This document shows, piece after piece, positions 1 to 12,216 of a stretch of DNA of 64,000 nucleotides. The position numbers and the translations under genes were made by a program. This DNA is from Lactifluus volemus (lineage: Eukaryota > Basidiomycota > Agaricomycetes > Russulales > Russulaceae), in contig WTXI01000003.1 of the NCBI GenBank assembly GCA_022376515.1, forward strand, positions 1,550,001 through 1,614,000. Direction: 5' to 3'. The notes under the pieces were generated by a model. It saw only the letters and a program-made list of their open reading frames with translations. It was not told the DNA's origin and searched no databases. Every line of letters starts with the position of its first letter. Within the stretch, counting starts at the first letter, position 1.

Positions 1-983
1 AAAGGAAACCAAGAGTTCACCAACTCGTAGCGTAAGCCGACTAGAATGCGGATATGGTCTTCGCTTTACTTCCAGAGAACCAAGAACCAGAGAACATTGA
101 TCACTGCAAGATGGTCCATTAATGGAAGCGTTTTTGGGTCCAAATTAAACCTTCTCAAGAGGGTAGGTAGTAGACCGACTCGGAAGCGCTGTACGATTGA
201 CAGGCCAACCGCACAAATACCTGGGAAAGGCAGTGTACTACGTAGACTCAGAGACCCAGCATCAGGGGTACACTCAGGAGTCAGTCAAATTAGGGGTTAC
301 TTGATCGATTTGGGCGCAGAAAGCGAGGCATAGACTGACTGAACCTCGCAGAGATTCTCAGGCGCGGCAATTTTCAGGGACCAACAATTGTTATCAACGG
401 CGGCCGTGTGGGCCATGGTGCACGCCAAATAGGCATGATCGCTCATCTGCGTCTGGCGCGCAGATAACAATTAGAGACTCCGAGAACCTGGCCTTCGTCC
501 GGTCGCACGTATGGTTGCTTGGATCGACCAGGCCCACGTCAGCGGTCACCAGGCCATCAGAAATCGACCCACATATGAATTACGGCCGCACATGAATCAG
601 CACTAGTCACGCGGACTTACCCTTCCAAAACAGGGAGGACCTTCCCACATTGCCATTTCATTAGCCTGAGGTCGGGGTTGGTATCATGAACAACAAATGT
701 GACTACTGATCAAGCGAGAAATACCGATCCGAATGTACATGAGAGTTGCGGAGGCATTAACGCTGGTAAGAACTGGGTAAGGAGGAGAAATTACTAGGGA
801 AGAAGACTTCTGTGAAAGCGGAAGCGGGTGCCGTGTGACGCGTCGGCAGGATGGCCTAGTCCCCCTTTACTAATGTCATCAAGAACATTGCCATTTCTAC
901 CCGTGACAGAAGCGGGGCGTTCGAACCCTATATATTTAACCAGAACAATGTCTTTCGCAGTTTTACCCCAAGATATCCCGACC
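1..983. other. Gene-poor leader; TATA-like box before the hydrolase gene
   Basis: I see no supportable gene in this stretch; the short open frames lack recognisable motifs and have no splice-consistent extension. A TATA-like element (TATATATTT, about 928-936) lies roughly 50 bases before the ATG at 984. That spacing fits a transcription start near 960, which favours the ATG at 984 over an in-frame ATG at 948. Confidence 0.4.
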
Positions 984-2140
984 ATGAGTTGCCCAAATTG
1001 CTACAAGGGTTTCGTCCTCCCCGGTGAGCCCAAGGGCTCCATGGTCGGCCTCGACTACTTTACCCCAGCGCCTCCAGATGCCACGCAGCAGGCCAAGGCA
1101 ATCGTTCTCCTCACTGATGTCTTCGGTCTCGCCTTGCCAAATCCGAGGATTGTCGCAGATCAGCTCGCCGAACAAGTCGGTGTAGACGTTTGGATTCCCG
1201 ACATCTTCAATGGTGCATTGCATTGCATTGGCAAAATTTCCTTCTTTTGTGACTGACATTGGTGGCCGATTCACATAGGGAAGCCTCCCTTTGACGCCAG
1301 TGTTTTAGAGCCCCTTTTGCCCGACCGTGCTGGCATCAAATTTGGTTGGTTCGATATGACACTCCTTATTCTCAAGAATCTTCCCTCGCTTCCCAAAATG
1401 ATTTCCAACCGCCCTTCTGTTGTCGACCCCCGCGTCCACGAGGTATGTATCCACATATATCATAGAATCCATTGTACCTTCGTCAACACACCTTGATTAT
1501 ACAGTTCGTTAAAAAGATCAAAGCGGAAAAGGGCTACGAGAGGATTGGTGCCGTTGGGTTAGTGCTCTCGTAGATGCGTGATTCTACAGCAGCTAAGTTG
1601 TGGATGGACTAGGTACTGCTTCGGCGGCGCCGTGGCCATTCGTTTGGGCTCTGCGGACCTGTTGAATACAATGGTAGTCGCCCATCCTGCGGTGTGACAC
1701 AAGCTCAAATCCGAGCCATCAAGGTAACATCATTTATAGTATTCCCCTCCGGGTCTCACGGACTTCTCCCAACCTAGATTCCCACATCTTGGGCTTTGGC
1801 TGAAGGTACGCGTTATAAGGAGAAGTATTGTTTTTCATGTGTATTGTCATTCACCGACCAATACAGATGACATGGGGTTCAAGGACAAGGATGTCAAGGG
1901 CGCCCAAGCTATATTCAAGGAACAGGAGGGGAAAGCTGATCATGTTGAATACGAATTTCAGATTTGGAAAGGTGAATTCTTCTTTTGGTCACGGTTATCT
2001 GGTACATTTTGTGAATCCATTGGCATGCAGGGACAGCTCATGGTTTCGCCGTGCGACCAAATTTCGAGGTGCCAGATGTCAAGGCTGGATACGAGGGAGC
2101 TCTTAACCAGACGGTTACTTGGTTCAAGAAGACACTATGA
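984..2140 (+). CDS. Dienelactone hydrolase family protein (frame break in exon 4)
   Basis: An alpha/beta hydrolase of the dienelactone hydrolase family, expected to be cytosolic and to act on lactone or ester substrates; the actual substrate is unknown. I read seven exons: 984-1212, 1279-1442, 1505-1557, 1613-1723, 1778-1805, 1867-1971 and 2031-2140, all with GT-AG introns. The protein starts MSCPNCYKG. The nucleophile motif GYCFGG is formed across the exon 3/4 junction, an acidic LAEDDMGF stretch follows, and GTAHGF with the catalytic His is in the last exon. Total length (about 240 residues) is normal for the family. In exon 4, after VVAHP, the frame runs into TGA; one extra base restores GVTQAQIRAIK. 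This is either a real frameshift or a sequence error. An in-frame ATG at 948 would add 12 residues. Confidence 0.85.
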
Positions 2141-2550
2141 CGTCACAACGGCGTCTCACAAATGGATAATCAGTTGTCGTTGAATTTGAATTTTCAACCT
2201 CAACCTCAATTTCCATTCCAACTCAGATGATTTGATTGTTTCGGCGTGTTTGTTACCCTTATGCGTCTCATTGTTACGGATATTCTCCTTAGGTTTCTGC
2301 TAATGTACGTATAATTAATAGCTCGATATGTGCTCAATGATGACGCTCACTGTTACGTGTTGGCTAAGAGCGATGGAAGTGAGTACCTCGGCATGGTAGT
2401 GTCAATGCATAGGAATGGGAAATGAACCTTTACGGAAAAGCTTAGAGCTTCGCGAAAAAGACAATTCTGAACAGAGGATAGAGACATCAAGAGGCACAAA
2501 GAAATAAGGGATCATGATCAACTTACTGAAAGCGTGACGTGTCATTAATG
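2141..2550. other. Intergenic, convergent 3' ends
   Basis: Spacer between the hydrolase stop codon and the 3' end of the ABM-like relic on the other strand. I see nothing else in it. Confidence 0.4.
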
Positions 2551-3364
2551 TCATTCTTGGAACCGAACAGCGTATGTAACGACTTGGAGGATAACGGTGT
2601 GCGCATCCAGTGCACCAGCTTCAGCCATCTCCTTCAGCATGGCCTTCACTTCGTCGGATTCCCTGGATTTCTTCTGGTCCTAAATTTTCCAGCACTGTCA
2701 GTCCGCATCACTGCGACCTACCTCGAGAGTGTTCCACCCGACCATTAGGAAGAACTCCTCTTCGGAACTGGCAGCATCCTAGCCGTGCACTGCTGCGACA
2801 GGAGGCGTCAACTCCTCGTTTGCGTACGCGACGTACTTTCCCAATAAAACCTGAACGGCTTTGAGGGATGCTCCGCATTTACATCGATCCAAGCGAGCTC
2901 TGCCAACGGAGCACGAAGGCACCGAAGCACAGTCTCTTCGTGCAAGTCGCTGAGGCTGTCGCCCCGTTATCGGTGTCACCCCACTTCTGGGTGTCGGTGA
3001 ACTGCGCGACGGAAGAACCTTGCCCCTCTTCACCGACCAAGAGATTTAGGCAGCTGTGGACGACTTTCCTGTCTGTCGCGCATGTAGCGAATGGGTAGTA
3101 CAATTGCGGAGATAGGATAACATACTCGATATTCCGTACGTATTCTGTTTCTCTGTATCGGCCTCAGTGCCATTGATGATCCTACGAAATGGCTAATATG
3201 TCGGCTCAGGTTACAGGGTGCGCTATGCGTTGGTTCCCTTACTCCTTCAAACGTTTGAGACCCTCAGGCCCCACAAGTCTCCTGAAGGCGGAGTAATTGA
3301 TCGTAGGACTTTGCGCGACCTTCTCTGAACACCGCCAAGTCGTGATATCGATGGCCTTTGCCAT
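2551..3364 (-). pseudogene. Relic of an ABM-like (dimeric alpha/beta barrel) gene
   Basis: Read on the minus strand, this is a broken paralogue of the gene at 29560-30386. The relic starts MAKAIDITTWRCSE and ends its first exon RRLVGPEGLKRLK before GTAAGG; the intact copy has MTNKKNAFEIGTWACSE and ends ERLVGPGGPAGVNK before GTGAGT. Further on, VLRCLRAPLAEL matches ALPCLKAPLVEL, VLLGKYVAYANEEL matches AVLDKYIAHIRSL, and FFLMVGWNTLE matches IVLVIGWKSIQ. An intron follows GW-x-S/T in both copies. The relic has an in-frame TAG (after AAVHG) and at least one frame change between blocks. Introns are retained, so it arose by DNA duplication and not by retroposition. Function is presumably lost. Confidence 0.75.
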
Positions 3365-5998
3365 TTTTTTGCGTGATAAGGGTGGGTGATTGAATACGGT
3401 ACGAATCTCTGTTGACAGTACTGGAGCGATGTTAAATACTAGGCAGTGGGTCGGAATTTTGTTCCAACTCCTCACGGAGTCCAGCCGCTCGTGTATGGTT
3501 TCCAGCATCATGTGAAGCACTGTCCCACATCGCCGGCCTTGGTGACGCAATGGTCCCTAGTGACTCGGAATATGCGGAGAGGCTATTATCTAAATGTGCT
3601 ATTTGTGGACAATTGCGTGAAACTGTTGTCTCGAGCTTTGGTGAAAACGCCGAAACTTCTTCTAGACTCCTTCATACACTCACACTGGTACAAGTGCGCG
3701 ATCAAAATGGGCGATCGAAGTAATGCCCTCGCCCAGGAACCCAAGAGGAGAAAGTAGGAAGTGCTGACTCGGAGATTCTCGTAGTTGGTATTCTGGGTGT
3801 TGCTGGATTTTCAGGCATCTAGTACTTGCCACTGAGGCTGTTGGGAGCTTGGGGCACTACCACTTCATTCCTTATTACAGCTATCTCAAATATTCCGCGT
3901 CCTTCTACAATGTCCTCTTTGTCTTTTTATCAACTCCTTCTGCGTACCTGACAGTCAAAGATGTCTCAGTCCCTTTTTTCTTGATGCGCTTGTAAAGCCC
4001 AAGGATCCAAATTTGTGGCCGGAACTGGCACCGCATAGGCTCAATCTTCGCCATGCCTTTGATATCAGCTGCTGGAGAACCGCGATTCGTCTATTGTTTG
4101 AATAACCGTGATTCCTAGGCTCTAGGTCAACCCGAATACACCTAGTACTAGGACCTCCACCTACATCGTATATCTTGGGTCACACGATCCGGCAGCATGA
4201 CCGAGCTTCGCAGACCATTCGATCACTCGGTCCAACAGTGACCTTTTGCAAATGCCGGTGCGACCGTGGAGAATGCAGGGGCATGGATGAAACTGGACAA
4301 AAAACGCTGCCATTGGTTGTACTCCCGTGATACGCCTGATTTCCGTGTTTTAATGCGTCAACTATCTAATCAGCTGCATTTTTGTATGCGTCTTGTGCTC
4401 TTGGAAAGGCCTCTGGAAAGAGTCGCCTGGAGAGCGCACTGCCATGATCCGCAGCGAGTAGTACCAGAGCCAAAGGAGCGCAATGCAACCTAACCCATAT
4501 GCGGGCTACCTTCCGAGAACTACGGGACGCACGGCTGGGCCACAGGTGTGAACAATATGCATCGCTGTTTGAGGGTGAAGCCGGTTTCTCCAGGTAGCAA
4601 TAATCGTATTACAGCTGCAATCAAAGCCAGCATCGGAGGGAGAAACAACCTGTCCGGCGCGGGGCATGGAAGCTGACTTGAATGCATCAGCAAGTCTGGA
4701 ATAGTTTTCGGTGGAATGGATCCTGAGAAACCCTAAATAATATTAGAGAGCTCCGGCTTGTATGTGACTGACTGTTCGCATGCATGTAAAGGCTTCCATG
4801 AAACGTACTTTGACCGCCGAACCGAGTACTACCTTTCCTCAGTTTCAAGGATGCTGTGCGCTTGCCGAACATGAGTTGCCCTGATTGCTGCATGTTAACT
4901 AAATAACCCGGCGTAAGTTTCCTAGCTGGTGTCCACTAACCTAGGTTCTGGGGCATATTGCGTGGAAAGTTGACGCTCCTCTCTATCCCGAGCCTTGGAT
5001 TTTCCTATGTCGAGGAAGCTGCGATCACTGACAGTCGTACGAAAGACAACGTAGTACTTACAAATAGGTATGTCAAATACAGGCTCGCGCCTCAACGCGT
5101 CCCGCGCATGGGTAGAAAGGGCCTCCGAGTTGCATTCTACGGGAATGTGAGAATATGAGATGGGAATGAGCCCCGGTCCGAACACACGGAAAGTCTGATA
5201 AGCATCGACATTATTCACATCGACTCGACATGTTACACCTCTCTTCCCCTTATCTCGGACTGCAAGTAAAGGGAATCCGACACGGTTCGTGATACCGCAT
5301 CGAGAGAACTAACCACCACAGAATTTAAGGCACTGTGGTGCCTCAAAGTCAAACTTTCCGTTGTATTCAACAAGGCGACGGCGGAAAGAGATGGTTGGCA
5401 ACGCCTATTTCAGCCGTATCATGTGTCTGCCGTCAAATACTCGGGCGCTCTGTCATACGTGCTGATGGATCACAACTGCACAAAGGCCAGGAACATGAGA
5501 GTATGAAGAAAGGTAAAGACGGTCGCTGGCCATCATTGCAACTCACCAAGGGCATATGATAGCCCGCAAATTAAACTATCTTTGCAGTGGTGATAATATA
5601 GCGGCGTCTTCCTCAGAGGCTTGATGAGGGTATCAGCCTACGAACGCAGTGTATGGCGGATGAGACTTACTGTGAGCCCCTTCCTGTACTCGTGATCTTG
5701 TTCCCATTCGGCGTAGTCGCATTAGCACGGATGACTGAGACATGATGTATGGGGCTCATGCTATTTTAAGCGGTTTATGCTTTCCACTCAACCACATGCA
5801 CATTTTAATCGACAAGAGGAACAGGGCAGAGTGCAAGTATGCCGCAGCAATCTTTGCTCAACGACCTTCCAGTGAATCCAGTTGCATCGCTTCGAGTCAC
5901 CCCGATTGGATGGGCAATGCCGAGGACCTTTCCTTCCGAACTTGTTGATCATTATTTGTTCTTCCAAAGCCTTCACGGTCACCTTACTACGATCAACG
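3365..5998. other. Long stretch without a supportable gene
   Basis: No open frame here shows family motifs or consistent splicing. Two items stand out. First, about 4873-4895 reads ATG AGT TGC CCT GAT TGC, resembling the first codons of the hydrolase gene (MSCPNC), without continuation. Second, 5330-5770 matches the 3' flank of NLR copy 1 (separate entry). Around 3840-4110 a hydrophobic frame followed by LNLRHAFDIS may be a membrane-protein fossil, which I cannot place. Confidence 0.35.
5330..5770 (+). repeat. Diverged copy of the NLR downstream flank
   Basis: Patches here match 11690-11950 in the same orientation and order: CTGTGGTGCC near 5334 and 11695, then GTCAAATA..CGG..CTCTCTCAT-like, then the AACTGC..TGCACAAAGG..C..GA patch (5475-5500 and 11819-11845), then AGTC..GCATTAGCACGGATGACTGAGA against GCGCTAGCACAGAAGACTGAGA. 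It lies just upstream of NLR copy 1. It could be the remnant of an earlier tandem unit whose gene body has been lost. Confidence 0.5.
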
Positions 5999-8900
5999 AT
6001 GGCTCTTGTACAATCGAATCGAAACCCCACAATACGGTGAACTAGTCTCTTGTATTCATCCCAATATTTTCTCACATTACTATCTTTGAACAGTACCCAG
6101 GTCACCGAAACGCAAAAGAGCTTGCTACAGCTCGAGGTGACTGGTACGTATCTTAGTGATCCTGCTCCGATAGAAACTAAGTCTCATTTCTCTGTCAGTC
6201 TTCAAGGCGCGAAATCTCCCCCCTTTCAAGAACCTCGTTGGAAAAGAAAGGCAACTTTATGTCACTGTCACTCATGGGCGAGAACATGGCACACACGATC
6301 TATGCGGAGCGTCGGGCAAGGCGTGGAGTGGAACGAGAATATCGATCCCTTGTAAGCCATATTGTATTTTATTCCGATCTACGACTGATCGTCCTGCAGT
6401 GCTGTACAACCATCCTCCAGTATCACACTTTCTCTTTATGCGAAACGCATTATGCAGAAAGATATCCTCATTGGAAGGAAGGAGATTGCCTGTGAACCAC
6501 AACATGGTTTGTCTTCTCCTGAGGATTATTATACGTCTCTCTGACATCCTACATATAGAATTGATATTTTTTTGAGTGATGTTGGCGGACATGCTAGAAA
6601 CCTAGCCGAGTCGCCCACGACTTTAAGATCACCTTGTCGTTGTCAGAAAACAATCAGACGGAGATGTCATCTGCTGCTCTCAATCGCGCTAGGAAGCTAT
6701 CAACATGATAGAAACATGGAGCAGTGCTGTTGAGTTATCAAGCAGGTGATGGACGCTGTCGTCCAATCGCAGCAGTATGCACAATATAATTTGTCTATCG
6801 TTCGCTGAGCTAACTCTCGTTCTTTAGTTGCACCCTATGCAAGTCTAGCGTGGAGCCTGCTCTCGAAGATACCAGAGGTACGTCTCCTTGCGTTGTCGGG
6901 GGATGTGGAATTCCATTCGCTTCCAGACTTTGATACAGCAGGTTCAACGGGACGACAGCATCCGAACACTATTTGAAACGATACGTGATGCGTTTGAATT
7001 ACAAGAGATGCCAACTGTTTAAGAAATATCAACCCGGAGTCTAGGCAATCAAGAATTCTCGAAGAGATGCTACAGTGCGTCTCGGAAATTGGAAAATTTA
7101 TCGAATTGTATGCGAAGCATGTGCAAGTCGGTAAGTCATCTTGACCTCTCTTCTTGGCGTTGTAAACATGTGGTTTATAGGAAAGCGGACTTGGAAGAAT
7201 ATCGCGGCCAGGTTGATGGAGAAATCGAACAGTACCGTACGATGCTCTCCGACTGAGAGACGATTTCCTTGCCCGTGCTGCTGTCACCACTGAGTTGCTG
7301 TGCTTGACGTGAGTGTACAACTCGGCCAAGTAGGGGTTACTCGACTCAATGAATGAATTCACAGCTAATGGCGATGTCAACCATCGAAAAATTGCCTTAT
7401 AAAGGAGGCTGGCGACTTGGCGATAAGAACCGCTGTCTTCCAGGAACACGCAAAGATTTTTGGACTATATTTCAAGTGGATCAAAATCCTGAATCCAACG
7501 AGGGCTCGTTCTCTCGGCCAGGCGGGCACAGGAAAGTCCTCGATCGCACACGAGGTGCTCGCCGCTTCGAAACAACATCTCGGCTCCTACTTTGCCTTTC
7601 TGCGAAAAGAGCAGTCAAAAGATGAGGCCTACCAACTCTTCACACACTTGCTCGCGACCTTTCCGATCGCAATCCTGCTTTCAAAGTCGCCCTCGGCAGG
7701 GTCGTCAAAGACAATTCATCTCTCTGTGGCACCCGAGACTACCGCACACTTTTCGAATCCCTCCTCCTTGAACCACTCAAGAGCGTTCAAGTTCGTGACC
7801 CAATTCTTGTCGTTATCGATGCATTGGATGAGAGTGGTGATGCAATTGGTGGAAACGGATTACATACTTTTCTTGCTCAACACATCTTCGAGCTCCCATT
7901 ATATTTCCGCATACTCGTTACCTCGAGGCCAGAGGATGGTGTCGAGGCTTCGTTCTCTAATGCGCCATCTGTCGACACCCTCTACATGGACGATGCCAAG
8001 CTGGCTGCCAAGACGGAGCAAGATATTCGCTTGTATATTCAGAGCAAGCTCCCTCCTGACATTTTCAACGACTATGGCATCGAACTAGCAAAGTCGGCAG
8101 AGGGCTTGTTTCAATGGGCAGCCGTCGCTTGTGGATTCATCAATAGCCCTCCTGCTAGCTTTGGGTTAGCAAGAAGAAGTGTCTGCAGTGTCTGTTAGGA
8201 CACTCTCGAGGTCGCCATGGACAAGATCCGTTGGACATGTTATACGAAGAAGTTCTCGAAGGGTACTTCAAGCCGGATGAAGCACAGACCCTGTTTCGAT
8301 CCGTCATGGGACAACTTTTTGCTGCGATCGAACCGCTCTCCCTCCGTTCCTTGATCGCAGTGCGACGGCATGCCCCCATCGACGACCCTGATGATTCTGA
8401 TGCTGTTCTCGAAATGCTCCGTCGTCTCGGCTCTCTGCTGAGCAACGTGACTTCATCCGATCAAACTCGCCCATCATTCCTCTACATACGTCATTCCGTG
8501 ATTTTTTGACCATTAGGAAGAATGCTATGTTCTATGTCGACCTTGGCGATTCCCACCATCAGTTGCACATTCCTGCCTTGAATTGATGCTTGATAATCTC
8601 AAGTTCAACATTTGCAAACTCGATCGTCATATATCGCCAACAGCGACATCCTAGATTTGGAATCTCGAATTGCCACTATATTCCACCTGCTCTATCGTAT
8701 GCCTGCGTTTTTTGGGACATTCACTTAAAACATGTTGCTTTCGAGCACGACCTGTTCACAAAAGTTCGATCCCTGTTCGAGACCAAGTTTCTATTTTGGC
8801 TAGAAGTGCTTAGCTTGAAGAGGAGTGTGGGTGTTGCTTCACGAGGATTGTCATCTATGAAGACATGGCTACGATCTGATCAGCGGAAGGTGGGTACAAT

Positions 8901-11262
8901 CTATAATTGAACATGATTTGTAGTGACGATTGTGTAAAGTCGCAGCTGCTTTTGAAACGGAGGTGGAGAATTGTTGGCATTAGCGAATGATGCATCCACG
9001 TTCGTGCGGTATTTTGGGAAGGCGATAGCAAGAAGTGCTCCCCATATCTATGTCTCTGCTTTGCCCTTCGCACCAAGCTGTTCTCAGATCTTAAAGAATT
9101 ACACTGGTCTATTTCTCCAGACATTGTCTCTGGAACGCGGGCAGTTGTCTCATTGGCCAACATTGGAGATGACAATTCATGCGCATGAATACCCAGTTTA
9201 TTCCGTTGCGTTCTCGCCGAGTGGGCAGCGGATAGCGTCTGCCTCGGGAGATTGTACGATTCGCGTATGGGATGCCACAACAGGAGAGATTGTAGCAGGC
9301 CCGTTTATTGGACACACTCATTGGGTCCTGTCTGTTGCATTCTCTCCCGACGGGCAGCGCATTGCCTCAGCATCACGAGACCACACAATTCGCGTGTGGG
9401 ATTCCACAACGGGGGAAGTCATCGCAGGCCCATTCACTGGACACACTGCTGATGTCTCTCAGTCGCATTCTCTCCAGACGGGCACCGATTGCCTCGGCCT
9501 CAGCAGATTACAATTCGCGTGTGGGATGCCACAACAGGGGAGGTCGTAGCAGGCCCATTTATTGGACACACAGGTTGGGTCCGTTCTGTTACATTCTCCC
9601 CAGACGGGCGGCGCATCGCCTCTGCCTCGTCAGATCTCACAATTCGTCTGTGGGATTCTGCAACAGGAGAGGCTGTAGCGGGTCCGTTTACTGGACACAG
9701 CGATGAAGTCAACTGTGTTGCATTCTCACCAGACGGGCACCGCATTGCCTCGGCCTCATTGATCACACGATTCGCGTATGGGATGCCACAACAGGAGACG
9801 TTGTAGGGGACCCATTTACAGGACACACCGATCTGTCTACTGTATTGCATACTCGCCAGACGGGCAGCGCATTGCCTCGGCCTCGCGAGATTTCACGATT
9901 CGAATATGGGACGCCACAAATGGAAGGTTGTAGCGGGCCCATTTGTTGGACATACCAGTCCGTTTACTCTGTTGCATTCTCACCAGACAAGCAGTGCATC
10001 GCCTCGAGCTCGATAGATGGCTCAATTCGCATGTGGGATGCCGCATCACGAGATATCGCTGCAGGCCAGTTTACCGGACATACCAATTCAGTCTTATCTG
10101 TTGCACTCTCACCAGACGGGCAGCGCATCGCCTCGGCCTCTGGAGATCACAAGATTTGCGTGTGGGATCTGCAACGGGAGAAGTCGTAGCAGGCCCATTT
10201 ACTGGACACACGGATTCGGTCTACTCTGTCGCGTTCTCACCGGACGGGCAGCGCATTGCTTCTGCCTCGCGAGACTTCACGATTCGCGTTTTGAATGCCA
10301 CAACAGGGGAGGTCGTAGCAAATCCGTTCACTGGACACACCAATCAAGTCAGATCTGTTGCATTCTCATCCGACGGGCAGCACATTGTCTCGGGCTCGCA
10401 CGATCACACGATTCGCGTGTGGGATGCGACAACAGGACACGTTGTAGTGGGCCCGTTGACTGAACACACCGATTGGGTCAACTCTGTTGCGTTCTCGCTG
10501 GACGGGCAGCGCATTGCCTCGGCCTCACGAGACTTCACAATTCGCGTGTGGGACGCCACAACAGGGGAGGTCGTAGTAGGCCCATTTACCGGACACACTG
10601 ATTCGGTCTGGTCTGTTGCATTCTCTCCAGATGGGCAGCGCATCGCCTCGGCCTCATCAGATCGCACAATTCGCGTGTGGGACGCTGCATCAGGAGAGGT
10701 TGTAGCGGGCCCGTTTACTGGACACACCGATCAAGTCAACTCTGTTGCATTCTCATCAGACGGGCAGCGCATCGCCTCGGCCTCATTTGATCGCACGATT
10801 CGCGTCTGGGATGCTACAACAGGAGACCTCGTAGCAGGCCCGTTTATTGGGCACACCGATTGGGTCATGTCTGTTGCATTCTCACCAGATGGACAGCACA
10901 TCACCTCGGCCTCATCAGATCACACAATTCGCATGTGGGTGCCGCGACAGGAGAGCTCGGAGCTAGCCTGCTGCTGGTCACTCTGAATTAGGTTTGTCTC
11001 CTGCATCTCGCAGGGCCGCGGCGTATCCCTTCGCCTCACGAGATCGCACGATTTGTGTGAAGGGAAGAACAGACATAGTGAGAAGATCTATTTCATGGAC
11101 AAGTCCTGATCGATAGTGATGGATGGATGTGTGGGAAAGAGGGAGAACTTCTTCTCTGGATTCCCCAGGTCCACCGACCATTTCTTTATAGGCTCAACAC
11201 TGTCTGGATTGCAGGGAAACATTATACGGAGATTGACTTTTCAAACTTTGTGCATGGCTTAA
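5999..11262 (+). CDS. NLR-like C2-NACHT-WD40 protein, copy 1 (frame-disrupted)
   Basis: A STAND/NLR-type receptor of the fungal NACHT-WD40 class. Family members act in non-self recognition and heterokaryon incompatibility; the role here is inferred. From the ATG at 5999 the short first exon splices into a C2-like module (LEVTVFKARNLPP, YVTVTH, GQGVEWNENIDPL), then a helical linker, then the NACHT domain with P-loop GQAGTGKSS (about 7516-7542) and Walker B IDALDES (about 7814-7834). A winged-helix-like region follows, then about 14 WD40 repeats of 43 residues (from about 9180) and a degenerate fifteenth. The stop after LCMA is at 11260-11262. Frame breaks occur near the P-loop, at about 7646 (a G present in copy 2 is missing), at about 8165, at 8580-8700 and in repeats 3, 5, 6 and 8. 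It is either a pseudogene or damaged by sequence errors. It is the most diverged of the three copies. Confidence 0.75.
9180..10965 (+). repeat. WD40 repeat array of NLR copy 1 (129-bp period)
   Basis: About 14 direct repeats of 129 bases, each encoding a 43-residue WD40 unit with the pattern GHTD-x-V-x-SVAFSPDGQ then RIASAS-x-D-x-TIRVWD. The nucleotide sequence is nearly as conserved as the protein, so the antisense strand also carries long open frames that are artefacts. Repeats 9-13 are in one frame; repeats 3, 5, 6 and 8 contain indels. Confidence 0.85.
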
Positions 11263-12216
11263 ATTGGGCTACAGTATATGTTCATAATTCATCCTAATCG
11301 TTAGGTGTGCTATGTGTATTTTCCTCGAGTACCGTACTATATCCTAAAGCAATTATTATCAGCGAGTCTATCTGAATGTAATCATTTCGTACGGGAGGTA
11401 ACATCTGAGTCAACAGCACAGCACTTTGAAGCCTTCGAGCTCCGATCGAACGTCAAAAGTACGTAAATCGTGCAAAGCAAGCAGGCCTCACCCATATAAT
11501 AGTACTTGACTTGAGGCTCCACCAGACCAACCATATCCCACTAACACTCAGATGTTTCATTCCTCCAGCGGGGCCTCAAACCAAGGCAAGTCCTCCACGC
11601 GTCGCCTGGCGCCCGGCGTCCATAAATACGTCAAACGGGACCAACGGGTGTTTCGCATAGAGGAGGGGGCCGTCTATTCTAGACGTTAGGTCGCTGTGGT
11701 GCCACGGTGTTTTGTTGCCTTCAGCACGGTGAGGATAGAAAGGGACAGTTGGCACTGCTTACCTGGACTGTACCATGTGTTCAACGTCAAATAGTCCGGC
11801 ACTCTCTCATTGCGAACAACTGCCAGTGCACAAAGGTCCGAGACAAAAGATAATGCGTACTGCCTGAGACTCTTTCTGAACTTGTGCCGTTCCGAGTCAG
11901 CGTAGTAGCGCTAGCACAGAAGACTGAGAGATATGGGAGCTCGTGATGTTTTTTGAGGATGGAGAGGATACGTTGGAAGATTAAGGCAAGTGGCAATGTT
12001 AGAGCATCTACGCCAAGGCTTGGAGTCCGTTTATCCGTTTATTATTATTTGTCAAGCAAAAGAGGTGTCAGGAATTGTCGCCAATTGATGTCTGCGCATT
12101 ATCGTTAAAAGTAGTACGAAAGTCGTCTGAGAATGAACACGCGTTTGACTCGAGCGACGACAAATCGACCTACAAATGGGGGAATTTCGGTTGGTTACTC
12201 TCTACACCCCTACAGC
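11263..12216. other. 3' flank of NLR copy 1 and p34 upstream region
   Basis: The part to about 11812 belongs to the duplicated flank. From about 11813 to 11960 it matches only the diverged block at 5440-5770. From about 12000 to 12216 it is the presumed promoter and 5' leader of the p34-like gene, with AT-rich sequence TTTATCCGTTTATTATTATT near 12030-12050. No gene is seen. Confidence 0.5.

Larger units (their letters stand above)
5999..11812 (+). repeat. Duplication unit 1 (inverted relative to units 2 and 3)
   Basis: The NLR gene plus about 550 bases of downstream flank match the reverse complement of units 2 and 3. The 3' flank similarity runs through the block that reads CCTCCAGCG..GGCGCCCGGCGTCCATAAATACGTC and ends near 11812, just after GTCAAATAGTCCGGCACTCTC. 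The upstream 5' flank seen in units 2 and 3 is not recognisable here. Confidence 0.75.

Noticed and set aside
3840..4120. Hydrophobic frame plus LNLRHAFDIS, perhaps a wax-synthase or NiCoT relic
   Set aside because: The resemblance is a few residues only, in changing frames; I cannot separate it from chance.
10404..10727. Antisense open frames in the WD40 arrays (also 17227-17679 and 23742-24667)
   Set aside because: These come from the periodic, stop-free repeat sequence read on the wrong strand; the products are Pro/Ser/Thr repeats with no family.
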